From Makana sp044442725 (GTDB lineage: Bacteria; Pseudomonadota; Gammaproteobacteria; Enterobacterales; Enterobacteriaceae): a stretch of DNA of 64,000 nt. This document shows, piece after piece, positions 36,322 to 45,271 of the stretch. Position 1 is the stretch's first letter, and each line of letters begins with the position of its first letter. The translations under genes were made by a program, and so were the position numbers. The stretch covers positions 62,001 through 126,000 of the forward strand of contig JBISJR010000001.1 in NCBI GenBank assembly GCA_044442725.1, written 5' to 3'. Below the pieces are notes generated by a model. It had not been told where the DNA came from and searched no databases. It saw nothing but the letters and a program-made list of their open reading frames with translations.

Positions 36322-36957
36322 TTAAAAATTAATTTTATATTTTTTAATTTTTAAAAAATTTACACATTCTAAAATTAAAACTTTTAATACATTTATAATT
36401 TTAATTTTAGGATAAAGATCACTTATTTGAGTCATTCTTAAATTTTTGTAACCACATGGTTTTATATATAAAAATGGTGACATATCCATTTTAATATTAA
36501 ATGATAATCCATAAATAGAACAACCTTTTATAATACTAATACCAATAGAACATATTTTATAAAATCTTATATAAACACCAGGTGAATGTTTTATAGAATG
36601 AGAAAAAATACTAAATTTATATAATGTTGAAATAATTATTTTTTCTAATAAAATAATTAAATCAAAAATTTTTAATTTATTAATTTTAAGATCTAATAAA
36701 AAATATAAAAGTTGTTGACCAGGTCCATGAAATGTAATTTTTCCTCCTCTACTACTATTAATTAAAGGTATTTTATTATTTTTAATAATATTATTATAAT
36801 TAATAATTTTACCTTGTGTAAAAACTTCAAAGTGTTGAGATAACCATATTTCATCATAATTATATTTATTACGATTTTTAGTAAATATTTTCATATTTAA
36901 TGTAACTTTTTTATAATTTTTTAAATATAACTGACGAAAAATTAAAAATTTTTTCAA
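36322..36957 (-). CDS. lipB: Octanoyl-ACP:protein octanoyltransferase
   Basis: Transfers octanoate from acyl carrier protein to lipoyl domains, the step before LipA. The 211-residue product (E. coli 213) has the FTQGK motif, SRGGKITFHGPGQQLLYFLLDL, the catalytic Lys in KICSIGI and the catalytic Cys in FLYIKPCGYKNL. Residues before MKIFTKNR may include a drifted N-terminus. Octanoyl-ACP would have to come from the fatty acid genes, of which only fabD, fabG and acpP are seen here. Confidence 0.95.
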   Translation of the reverse strand: MKKFLIFRQLYLKNYKKVTLNMKIFTKNRNKYNYDEIWLSQHFEVFTQGKIINYNNIIKNNKIPLINSSRGGKITFHGPGQQLLYFLLDLKINKLKIFDLIILLEKIIISTLYKFSIFSHSIKHSPGVYIRFYKICSIGISIIKGCSIYGLSFNIKMDMSPFLYIKPCGYKNLRMTQISDLYPKIKIINVLKVLILECVNFLKIKKYKINF

Positions 36958-37010
36958 ATTTTTCTCTTTTATTTAAATAAATTTTTAAATTATTTATTTA
37001 TAAATAATTT

Positions 37011-37100
37011 AGGAGGAGGTGGGATTCGAACCCACGAAAGATTTTTATAATCTTTTCCAGTTTTCAAAACTGGTGCTTTAAACCACTTAGCTACCCCTCC
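37011..37100 (-). tRNA. tRNA-Ser (anticodon TGA)
   Basis: Class II tRNA with acceptor GGAGGGG/CTCCTCC, anticodon loop TTTGAAA giving TGA, and a variable arm with a 7-bp A+T stem. The discriminator is T, as in the other tRNA-Ser gene of the window, whereas E. coli uses G. It lies between lipB and pykF. Confidence 0.94.
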
Positions 37101-37589
37101 TTTTTAAAAATAATTAATTATAATAAAAATATTATTTTAATTCTATATATTTTATTTAATTATAAATATATTAATTAAATTTTAATAAAAATAAATTATT
37201 TATATTTTAATTAATTTATTAATAATAATATTTATTAAATAACTTTAAAATTTAAAATAAAAAATATTATATTTTAATTTTATTTTAATTAAAAAATTTT
37301 ACATATTTAAAATATTTTAAATTTATTCTATAATATTTAAATATTTAAATAAAATTAAATATTTATTTTTTTTTAAAAAAAATTTTTTTTAATTTTAAAA
37401 ATATTTTTATTAATATTTTAAAATTAATACTTTTCTCAAAAAGGTATAGAATTATATTTACTATATTAATTTAAATAATTCAAATACATTAAAACTCATA
37501 TTATATTTAAAATTTAATTATTTTTTATTTTTTTTTAAAAAAATAAATATATTAATATTATATATTAAATTATATACTAATAAAACTTT
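37101..37589. other. Gene-free region upstream of pykF
   Basis: 489 bp without a supportable gene. Most is A+T runs. A stretch at about 37427-37500 is less simple in sequence and could contain the pykF promoter or a regulatory site, but I cannot identify boxes with confidence. Confidence 0.5.
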
Positions 37590-38999
37590 ATGAAAAAAAC
37601 TAAAATTGTTTGTACAATTGGTCCAAAAACTGAATCAATTAAATTAATTTCTAATCTTATTGATTCAGGAATAAATGTAATACGTCTTAATCTATCTCAT
37701 GGAAATCACAAAGAACATAAAAATAGAATTTTAAATTTAAGAAAAGTATTAGAAAAAAAACATAAAAAAATATCTATAATGTTAGACACGAAAGGTCCTG
37801 AAATACGTACTATGAATTTTAAAAAAAATAAAACAGTTTTTCTTAATTCAGGTCAAATTTTTTCTTTTACTACAGATAAATATTTTTTAGGTAATAAAAA
37901 AAAAATTGCTGTTAATTATAAATACTTTTCTGAAAATTTAATTAATGGAAATAAAATTCTAATAGATGATGGATTATTAGAAATGACAGTAATAAAAATT
38001 ACTAAAAATGAAGTAATTTGTAAAGTTAATAATAATGGATTATTAGGAGAAAATAAAGGAATAAATATTCCAGATGTATTTAATAATATACCTATTTTAT
38101 CTAAAAAAGATAAAAAAGATTTGATTTTTGGCTGCAAACAAGGAATAGATTTTATAGCAGCTTCTTTTATAAGAAATAAAAATGATATTAAAAAAATTCG
38201 TAAATATTTAAATAAATATGGAGGTAAAAATATAAAAATTTTTTCTAAAATTGAAAATAAAGAAGGATTAAAAAATTTTGATGAAATATTAGAATTATCA
38301 GATGGTATTATGATTGCAAGAGGTGATCTTGGAGTTGAAATTCCAGTTGAAGATGTAATTTTTGCTCAAAAAATGATTATAAAAAAATGTAATTTAATAG
38401 GTAAAACAGTCATTACTGCAACACAAATGCTTGATTCTATGATTAACAATCCAAGACCAACAAGAGCTGAAGCTGGTGATGTAGCTAATGCTATTATTGA
38501 TGGAACAGATGCTGTAATGTTATCTGGAGAAAGTGCTAATGGTAAATATCCATTAGAATCTGTTTTTATTATGCATAATATTTGTAAAAAAACAGATTCA
38601 ATAATTAAAAATAATTTTATTGAAATTAAAAATAATACAAAAAGTATAACTGAATCTGTATGTTGTGGTGCTGTAAAAATTTCAAAGATATTAAAATCTC
38701 CTTTAATAGTAGTAGAAACTGAAAGCGGAAAATCAGCAAAATCAATACGTAAATATTTTCCTGAATCTGAAATATTAGCTTTAACAAATAATATTATAAC
38801 AGCAAAACAATTATTAATAATTAAAGGAATAAATTGTCAATTAATACAAAAAATTGAAAATACAGATGATTTTTATAATATAGGAAAATATATATCATTA
38901 GAAAAAAATTTAGCTTTTAAAAAAGACATAATTATTATGGTTTCTAGATCTCTTGTTCCAAAAGGTATAACAAATAATATATCAGTTCATATAATATAA
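37590..38999 (+). CDS. pykF: Pyruvate kinase I
   Basis: Converts phosphoenolpyruvate and ADP to pyruvate and ATP. The 469-residue product begins MKKTKIVCTIGPKTES, identical to E. coli PykF (470 residues), and keeps MLDTKGPEIRTM, the catalytic Lys region FSKIENKEG, the metal site GIMIARGDLGVEIP, ITATQMLDSM and RPTRAEAGDVANAIIDGTDAVMLSGESA. The C-terminal regulatory domain is full length. The position next to lpp and suf matches E. coli exactly, supporting pykF rather than pykA. With eno and manXYZ in the same window it points to active lower glycolysis and PEP-linked sugar uptake. Confidence 0.97.
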   Translation: MKKTKIVCTIGPKTESIKLISNLIDSGINVIRLNLSHGNHKEHKNRILNLRKVLEKKHKKISIMLDTKGPEIRTMNFKKNKTVFLNSGQIFSFTTDKYFLGNKKKIAVNYKYFSENLINGNKILIDDGLLEMTVIKITKNEVICKVNNNGLLGENKGINIPDVFNNIPILSKKDKKDLIFGCKQGIDFIAASFIRNKNDIKKIRKYLNKYGGKNIKIFSKIENKEGLKNFDEILELSDGIMIARGDLGVEIPVEDVIFAQKMIIKKCNLIGKTVITATQMLDSMINNPRPTRAEAGDVANAIIDGTDAVMLSGESANGKYPLESVFIMHNICKKTDSIIKNNFIEIKNNTKSITESVCCGAVKISKILKSPLIVVETESGKSAKSIRKYFPESEILALTNNIITAKQLLIIKGINCQLIQKIENTDDFYNIGKYISLEKNLAFKKDIIIMVSRSLVPKGITNNISVHII

Positions 39000-39166
39000 A
39001 ATTTATATTTTTTAAATTTATTTTAAAAAAGTTTTTTTAAAAAATATTAAATATTATACAAAAAATATTATTTTAATATTTTATTTTTATAAAATAAGAG
39101 TTATAATAATATAATTATTTTAAATATTAAATTTTTATATTATAAATTATATATAGGTATTAAAAA

Positions 39167-39400
39167 ATGAATAAAAAAAAAATTTTAGGAATAGTATTTG
39201 CATTGTCTTTTCTTTTGGTTGGTTGCTCTAGTAATGATAAAATAGATAAATTATATTCTGATATGCAAAATATAAATAATAAAACAGATCAGATAGATAA
39301 TGATATCAATGGAATCAAATTAGATATTAAAAAAATTAAAAATGATATTTTAAAATATAATAATTATATAAATAATAAATCTAATATAAATAATAAATAA
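39167..39400 (+). CDS. lpp: Braun-type major outer membrane lipoprotein
   Basis: Small trimeric coiled-coil lipoprotein linking outer membrane and peptidoglycan. The 77-residue precursor has a basic N-terminus, a hydrophobic signal and the lipobox LVGC (Cys20). The mature part is 58 residues, the same as E. coli Lpp. It begins CSSNDKIDKLYSDMQ and keeps heptad spacing with Ile/Leu at core positions (IDKL, INGIKLDIKKI). The C-terminal residue is Lys, the residue that is cross-linked to peptidoglycan in E. coli. The usual YRK end is changed to NNK. TAGGT stands 12 bases upstream of the ATG. It is followed by a G+C-containing terminator. The L,D-transpeptidase gene ldtE that separates lpp and sufE in E. 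coli is missing. Confidence 0.93.
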   Translation: MNKKKILGIVFALSFLLVGCSSNDKIDKLYSDMQNINNKTDQIDNDINGIKLDIKKIKNDILKYNNYINNKSNINNK

Positions 39401-39412
39401 ATATATTTATTT

Positions 39413-39440
39413 AAATGGCGCAAAATGGCGCCATTTTTAT
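39413..39440 (+). terminator. Rho-independent terminator after lpp
   Basis: Perfect 8-bp stem AAATGGCG / CGCCATTT with an 8-base loop, followed by a T run (ATTTTTATTT). One of only two G+C-containing hairpins in intergenic DNA of the window. It lies 13 bp after the lpp stop and before the end of the convergent sufE gene, so it could serve both strands. Confidence 0.85.
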
Positions 39441-39459
39441 TTAAAGAAAATTAATAATT

Positions 39460-39891
39460 TTAAATTATTATTTTTTTAATATATAAAGAAGATTTATATA
39501 TGATATTTTTAACTATAATATCTAAACTATAAGATCTATTTTGTGACAAATGATTTTTAATGCATAATTTATTAAAAAAAAAATTAATATCATAATTAAT
39601 TATTTCTAATATATTCATATTTTTATAATATATAAAAATTATTGATATTAAGCCTTTTGTTATAGATGTATTGCTATCACCATATAATATTAATTTACCG
39701 ATATTATTTATAGATAATAATATCCATATTTTACTTTGACACCCTTGTATTAAATTATAATTATTACGAATATTTTTTTTACAAGATAATATATATTCAC
39801 CTAATTCTATTAAATATAGATATTTTTCTTCCCAATTTTTACATAATAAAAAATTTAAAATAAATTTATTCTTATAAGGAGAATTTAACAT
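39460..39891 (-). CDS. sufE: Cysteine desulfuration protein SufE
   Basis: Accepts persulfide sulfur from SufS and passes it to the SufBC2D scaffold. The 143-residue product (E. coli 138) has NFLLCKNWEEKYLYLIELG and the acceptor cysteine in IQGCQSKIW (C51), then GDSNTSITKGLISIIF. It is the last gene of the sufABCDSE operon, 21 bp after sufS, and convergent with lpp. Confidence 0.96.
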   Translation of the reverse strand: MLNSPYKNKFILNFLLCKNWEEKYLYLIELGEYILSCKKNIRNNYNLIQGCQSKIWILLSINNIGKLILYGDSNTSITKGLISIIFIYYKNMNILEIINYDINFFFNKLCIKNHLSQNRSYSLDIIVKNIIYKSSLYIKKIII

Positions 39892-39912
39892 TTTAATATC
39901 CTATATTTATTA

Positions 39913-41133
39913 TTATAAAATATTATTTATTTTATATAAACCATATATAAGTTGATCTATATCTTTTTTATTTGTATACATAGCAATTGATAAACGACAC
40001 ATACTTGAAACTTTAAAATAAGACATTAAAGGAATAGCACATAGATTACCAGTTCTTATATAAATACCATAATTATCAAGAAATATTCCTACATCATAAG
40101 CATTATGATTTTTTAAATTAAATGATATTAAACTATTATTAATATTTGATCCATAAATAATTATTCCTGGAATCATTTTCAATGACTTAATTGTATATTT
40201 TATTATATTTTTTTCATAATGTTTAATTTTATTAATCCCTATACTTTCTATATAATCAATTGCTGAACTTAAACCTATTATACCAATAGTATTAATAGAA
40301 CCTGCTTCAAATCTAAAAGGAATTTCAGAAAAAATACTACCTTTATTTAAATTAACATTTTTAATCATTGAACCACCACCTTCCCATGGTTTCATATTTT
40401 CTAAAATATTTTTTTTTACATATAAAATACCTATACCAGAAGGTCCATACATTTTATGACCTGAAAATACATAAAAATCACAATCCAAATGTTTTACATC
40501 AACTTTGTTGTGCATAATATTTTGTGAACCATCAACTAATATATTAATATTTTTAATAGATCTTATTTTTTTAATTATTTGTGATATATTATTTTTAGTT
40601 CCTAATACATTAGATATATGTGTTATAGAAAAAAACATTGTTTTTTCATCAATTAAAGAATATATTTTAGATATATTTAGTGTTCCGTCAGGTAATAAAG
40701 GAATATATTTAATTTCTATTTTTTTTTCTCTAGCAATTATTTGCCATGGTACAATATTAGAATGATGTTCCATTTCAGTAATTAAAATATTGTCACCTGA
40801 TTTTAAATTATTTCTAACCCAGCTATTAGCAACAAGATTTATTCCTTCTGTAGAACCCTTAACAAAAATAATTTCATCAGAAGAATTAGAATTTATAAAT
40901 TTTGAAACTTGTTTTCTTATAAATTCTATTTTAGAAGTTGAATAATTAGATAATTTATAAAAACTACGATTTACAGAAGAATAAAAATATTTTAAATAAT
41001 TATTTAAACAATTTATAACTATATTAGGTTTTTGAGATGTAGATGCATTATCAAGATATGAAATTGTTTTATTATTAATAATTTTTGATAATATAGGAAA
41101 ATTATATCTAATTTTTTCAATTGGGTAATTCAT
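39913..41133 (-). CDS. sufS: Cysteine desulfurase SufS
   Basis: PLP enzyme releasing sulfur from L-cysteine for Fe-S cluster assembly. The 406-residue length equals E. coli SufS. Visible are SYLDNASTSQKP, EMEHHSNIVPWQ, the PLP Lys in FSGHKMYGPSGIGILY, the segment EGGGSMI and the catalytic Cys in RTGNLCAIPLM. The HCAMP motif of E. coli (RTGHHCAMP) has lost its first His but keeps the Cys. Its start codon overlaps the stop of sufD by one base, so translation is coupled. Confidence 0.97.
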   Translation of the reverse strand: MNYPIEKIRYNFPILSKIINNKTISYLDNASTSQKPNIVINCLNNYLKYFYSSVNRSFYKLSNYSTSKIEFIRKQVSKFINSNSSDEIIFVKGSTEGINLVANSWVRNNLKSGDNILITEMEHHSNIVPWQIIAREKKIEIKYIPLLPDGTLNISKIYSLIDEKTMFFSITHISNVLGTKNNISQIIKKIRSIKNINILVDGSQNIMHNKVDVKHLDCDFYVFSGHKMYGPSGIGILYVKKNILENMKPWEGGGSMIKNVNLNKGSIFSEIPFRFEAGSINTIGIIGLSSAIDYIESIGINKIKHYEKNIIKYTIKSLKMIPGIIIYGSNINNSLISFNLKNHNAYDVGIFLDNYGIYIRTGNLCAIPLMSYFKVSSMCRLSIAMYTNKKDIDQLIYGLYKINNIL

Positions 41134-42422
41134 TATACCATATCCATTAATATATTATTAATCTTTAAAAATAAAATTTTATTTAATTTTTTACTAAAAT
41201 TAATTTTTATTAATTCATTAGTAAAAGCTAAAATTATAGTTTTTTTAGCATTTTTAAATGATAAACCTCTTGTTTGTAAATAAAAAATTTGATTTAAATC
41301 AATTTTTCCAATAGTTGCACCATGATTGCATTTAACATTATCAGTATTTATTTCTAAATGGGGTTGTGTAAATATTTTTGATAAAGGATCTAAAATTAAA
41401 TTATTATTTATCATTTTACTTTTTGATTTTATTGCATTTTTATAAATTTTTATTATTCCATTAAATATACCTATACTTTTATCTTTTACTATTAATTTAT
41501 GTAATTGCTTACTAGAACAAAATTCTTTTTTATGTTCTAAATAAGTTCTTGTTTCACTAATATTTGAATTTGAAACCAATGATAAACTATTAATTGAAAT
41601 TTTAGATTTTTTTCCTTTTATTCTAATATTTATTTGATTTCTATTAAATCCTGATTTTAATAAAAAATTATTATTAATTACTTTTGAATATTTATTAATA
41701 TTAATATCATCATTACATATATGATATGTATAATCATTTTCTGTAAATATTTTAATATAATTCAAATATGACATTTTATTTACTGAAATTGAAGTACGTG
41801 ATCCAATAAATTTTTTTTTTTTCCCTTTACTTATAAAATGTTCAATTAATTGACATTTAGAACCGGATTCAATATTTATATGATGTCTGTAATTAATCAT
41901 ATTAACTATATTAAAATTTTTATTTCCATAATTAATATGTAATAAATATAATGGACGAATAGTATTCGTATTTTTTTTTAAAGTTATTTTTATAGTTTCT
42001 TCTGATAAACTTTCAATTAAATGTAAAAAAAAATCTGATTTTATATGTAAAGGTAATTTTTTTCTATATAAACCTTTTTCTATTTCTATTTTCCATATAT
42101 CTGTATTAAAATTACTTAATTTATAAGAAAAAAATCCATTAATTAATACAATTCTACATGAATTTATTTTTAAAATATTTTTATTATTTAATATATTAAA
42201 TTCGTCAAAATATTTTACTGAATCAAAATTATTCTTTAATATTAAATCTATATTAGTATATTTCCATTTATCTTCTTTTTTATTAGGAATTCCTATTTTT
42301 TTTGCAATTTTAAAATGTTTTAATGAATAATTAGAACGATTTTGTATATTTTTAATAAATATTTTATTAATTTGATTAATAAAATTAAATTTGATTTTAT
42401 TTTTTAATAAAATCATATCCAT
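41133..42422 (-). CDS. sufD: Fe-S cluster scaffold subunit SufD
   Basis: Partner of SufB in the SufBC2D scaffold. The 429-residue product (E. coli 423) has KEDKWKYTNIDLIL near the N-terminus, the beta-helix region with FIGSRTSISVNK and SNISETRTYLEHKKE, and the conserved DNVKCNHGATIGKIDLNQIFYLQTRGLS containing the cluster-assembly His. It overlaps the 3' end of sufC by 26 bp; an ATG six bases further in gives MILLKNK and is an equally good start. Confidence 0.95.
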   Translation of the reverse strand: MDMILLKNKIKFNFINQINKIFIKNIQNRSNYSLKHFKIAKKIGIPNKKEDKWKYTNIDLILKNNFDSVKYFDEFNILNNKNILKINSCRIVLINGFFSYKLSNFNTDIWKIEIEKGLYRKKLPLHIKSDFFLHLIESLSEETIKITLKKNTNTIRPLYLLHINYGNKNFNIVNMINYRHHINIESGSKCQLIEHFISKGKKKKFIGSRTSISVNKMSYLNYIKIFTENDYTYHICNDDININKYSKVINNNFLLKSGFNRNQINIRIKGKKSKISINSLSLVSNSNISETRTYLEHKKEFCSSKQLHKLIVKDKSIGIFNGIIKIYKNAIKSKSKMINNNLILDPLSKIFTQPHLEINTDNVKCNHGATIGKIDLNQIFYLQTRGLSFKNAKKTIILAFTNELIKINFSKKLNKILFLKINNILMDMV

Positions 42423-43137
42423 TATCCTCGATATATTTTGCTAAAGAATAATTACTATATCTTATTATTTTTCCATTATATAATATATGAATATAATCTG
42501 GTTTTATATATTTAAAAATTCTTTGATAATGAGTAATAATTATAAAGGAACGTTTATAATTTTTTAGAGAATTTATTATATTTGATATAATTTTTAAAGA
42601 ATCAATATCTAAACCTGAATCAATTTCATCCAAAATACATAGATCTGGTTTTAACATAATCATTTGTAATATTTCGTTTTTTTTTTTTTCCCCACCAGAA
42701 AAACCTGTATTAACTGATCTATCAGCAATATTAAAAGGAATTTTAATTAATTTAATATTTTTTTTTAATAAATAATTAAATTTAAACATACATATAGGAG
42801 GTTTTTGTTTATATTTATTAATAGAATTTATAGATAATTTTAAAAAATACTTATTGCTGACTCCATTTATAAATACTGGATTTTGAAAAGATATAAATAA
42901 ACCTTCACATGCACGATATTCAGGATTTAATAATAATAAATTTTTATTTTTAAAAATTATAAATCCATTTATAACATTATTTTTTTTTTTTCCAGCTAAT
43001 GTTGATGTTAATGTACTTTTTCCAGATCCATTTGGTCCCATTATTACATGAATTTTTCCTGATTTTATTTTTAAATTTAATTTATCAATTATTTTATTAT
43101 TTTCTATATTTACTGTTAAATTTTTAATTAATAACAT
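42397..43137 (-). CDS. sufC: Fe-S assembly ATPase SufC
   Basis: ABC-type ATPase of the SufBC2D complex, cytosolic and not a transporter. The 246-residue product (E. coli 248) has Walker A GPNGSGKSTL, the Q-loop ISFQNP, the ABC signature SGGEKKKNEILQM, Walker B CILDEIDSGLD and the H-loop IITHYQRI. All catalytic residues are kept. It lies between sufB (47 bp upstream) and sufD (overlapping). Confidence 0.97.
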   Translation of the reverse strand: MLLIKNLTVNIENNKIIDKLNLKIKSGKIHVIMGPNGSGKSTLTSTLAGKKKNNVINGFIIFKNKNLLLLNPEYRACEGLFISFQNPVFINGVSNKYFLKLSINSINKYKQKPPICMFKFNYLLKKNIKLIKIPFNIADRSVNTGFSGGEKKKNEILQMIMLKPDLCILDEIDSGLDIDSLKIISNIINSLKNYKRSFIIITHYQRIFKYIKPDYIHILYNGKIIRYSNYSLAKYIEDNGYDFIKK

Positions 43138-43184
43138 TTATTTACCTTAATGAAATAATATTAAATTATTAATTATATATTTTA

Positions 43185-44627
43185 TTAACAAACACTATTT
43201 TCTAAACTAATAGATAATATTTTTTTTGCCTCTATAACAAATTCTAATGGAAGTTCTGAAAATATTTCTTTACAAAATCCACTTGTAATAATTGAAATAG
43301 CATTTTCAATATTAATTCCTCTTTGATTACAATAAAGTAATTGATCATAACCTATACTAGAAGTATTTGCTTCATGTTCTATAACAGAACTATTATTATT
43401 AGATTCAATAAATGGAAATGTATAAACACCACATTTATTTCCTATAATCATAGAATCACATTGTGTAAAATTTTTAGAATTTGTAGCTTCTGGCATAATT
43501 TTAACTAAACCACGGTAAGTATTTGAACTATTTCCAGATGCAATTCCTTTTGAAATTATAGTAGATTTTGTATTTTTACCTATATGAATCATTTTAGTCC
43601 CAGTATCTGCTTGTTGATATCCATTTGTAATAGATACAGAAAAAAAATTACCAACTGAATTATCTCCATTTAAAATTACACTTGGATATTTCCATGTTAT
43701 AGATGAACCTGTTTCAGATTGTATCCAAGACATTTTTGAATTTTTACCCTTACATATTGCTCTTTTAGTAACAAAATTTAAAATTCCATTATTAGGTTTA
43801 TTTCCTTTAAACCAATTTTGTATAGTTGAATATTTTACTTCTGAATTATTAAATAGAATTACTTCAACAACAGCTGCATGTAATTGATTTTTATTTCTAT
43901 TTGGTGCTGTACATCCTTCAATATAACTAACATAACTACCTTCATCTGCTATAATTATTGTTCTTTCAAATTGTCCAGTTTTTTTGGAATTAATTCTAAA
44001 ATATGTAGATAATTCTATAGGACATTTAACATTTTTAGGTATATATACAAAAGTTCCATCTGAAAAAACAGAAGAATTAAGAGCAGAAAAAAAATTATCA
44101 TCATATGGAACAACTGTTCCTAAATATTTTTTTATTAAAAAAGAATATTTTTTAATTGCATTACTAAAAGAGCAAAAAATAATTCCTAAATTTTTTAATT
44201 TGCTACTATATGTAGTAGATACAGAAACAGAATCGAAAATTGCATCTACTGCAAATTTACTATCTTTATCTTTAATTGGAACACCAAGTTTATTAAAAGT
44301 AAATTTAACTTCATTTGTTAAAAAATTATTTATTTTTTTTTTTTTATTTTTTTTAATAATATTTTTATTATTATATTTATTAATTAATGGTTCAGAATAG
44401 TAACTAAAATTATTATAATTTATATTTTTATAATATCCTTGTATCCAATGTGGTTCTTTCATTTTTTTCCAAATTTTATATGAATTAAGTCTAAAATTAA
44501 GAATCCATTTTGGTTCATTTCTTTTTTTTGATATTTTATAAATTGTTTTATTATTTATACCATAAGGTAATGTTGTTGTTTTAATAAAAGTAAAAAAACC
44601 TTCTTTATAAGATTTTTTATTTAACAA
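43185..44627 (-). CDS. sufB: Fe-S cluster scaffold subunit SufB
   Basis: Main scaffold on which the nascent Fe-S cluster is built. The 480-residue product (E. coli 495) contains EPKWILNFRLNSYKIWKKM, PYDDNFFSALNSSVFSDGTFVYIP, EGCTAPNRNKNQLHAAVVE with the conserved Cys of the sulfur path, SWIQSETGSSITWKYPSV, and SSNTYRGLVKIMPEATNSKNFTQCDSMIIG with the conserved acceptor Cys and Glu. It is the second gene of the operon, 54 bp after sufA. Confidence 0.97.
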   Translation of the reverse strand: MLNKKSYKEGFFTFIKTTTLPYGINNKTIYKISKKRNEPKWILNFRLNSYKIWKKMKEPHWIQGYYKNINYNNFSYYSEPLINKYNNKNIIKKNKKKKINNFLTNEVKFTFNKLGVPIKDKDSKFAVDAIFDSVSVSTTYSSKLKNLGIIFCSFSNAIKKYSFLIKKYLGTVVPYDDNFFSALNSSVFSDGTFVYIPKNVKCPIELSTYFRINSKKTGQFERTIIIADEGSYVSYIEGCTAPNRNKNQLHAAVVEVILFNNSEVKYSTIQNWFKGNKPNNGILNFVTKRAICKGKNSKMSWIQSETGSSITWKYPSVILNGDNSVGNFFSVSITNGYQQADTGTKMIHIGKNTKSTIISKGIASGNSSNTYRGLVKIMPEATNSKNFTQCDSMIIGNKCGVYTFPFIESNNNSSVIEHEANTSSIGYDQLLYCNQRGINIENAISIITSGFCKEIFSELPLEFVIEAKKILSISLENSVC

Positions 44628-44681
44628 AATTTATTCCTTAATTTTAAAATTCAATATAATATTAATAATTTTTTATTTATT

Positions 44682-45011
44682 TCAAAATCCAAAACTTTTA
44701 CCACAACCACAATAGTAATTAGCTTTTGGATTAATAAATATAAATTCTTCTTTTAATTTTTTTTTAACATAATATATTTTTGTTCCATTTATTAGAATTA
44801 AAGTTTTTAATGAAATAAATATTTTAGCTCCTTTTTTTTCATATATTATATCATTATCTTTTATAAAATTAACTTTTTTTAATATATATTTAAATCCAGC
44901 ACATCCAGATTTTTTTAATAAAATACGTAATCCAATAATAGATATATCATGTTTTAACATAAAAATAATTTGTTTTGCAGCGGAATCAGTTATAATAATA
45001 TTATTTTTCAT
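44682..45011 (-). CDS. sufA: Fe-S carrier protein SufA
   Basis: A-type carrier that moves Fe-S clusters to apoproteins. The 109-residue product (E. coli SufA 122) has the three conserved cysteines: one in KSGCAGFKYIL and two in YYCGCGKSFGF at the C-terminus. It is the first gene of sufA-B-C-D-S-E, which keeps the full E. coli order. The 260-bp spacer to eno should hold the operon promoter. No IscR or OxyR site could be recognised. Confidence 0.95.
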   Translation of the reverse strand: MKNNIIITDSAAKQIIFMLKHDISIIGLRILLKKSGCAGFKYILKKVNFIKDNDIIYEKKGAKIFISLKTLILINGTKIYYVKKKLKEEFIFINPKANYYCGCGKSFGF

Positions 45012-45271
45012 ATTTTTAAAAATTTTTATTTAAAAAAATTTATTATTTATTTAAAATTAAAATTAAATAATTTAATATTATTTTTTTTTTAAAAAATAAT
45101 ATATAATTAAATTATAAATTAATTATAAATAAAATTTATTTAAATAATTTTAAAATATATTTTAAAAAAAAACAAATTAATATTTTAATTTTATTTTAAA
45201 AAAAAATGTGAATTAAATTTATTTAAATAATTTATAATTATTTATTTTTTTAATTTTAAAAAGGAAAGTAA

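Noticed and set aside
39001..39166. A TATAAT-like sequence upstream of lpp as a promoter
   Set aside because: In DNA this rich in A and T such hexamers are everywhere, and no matching -35 element could be supported.
43984..44400. Open frame of 138 codons antisense to sufB
   Set aside because: It has no family similarity, lies wholly inside the well-conserved sufB and is explained by codon bias on the other strand.
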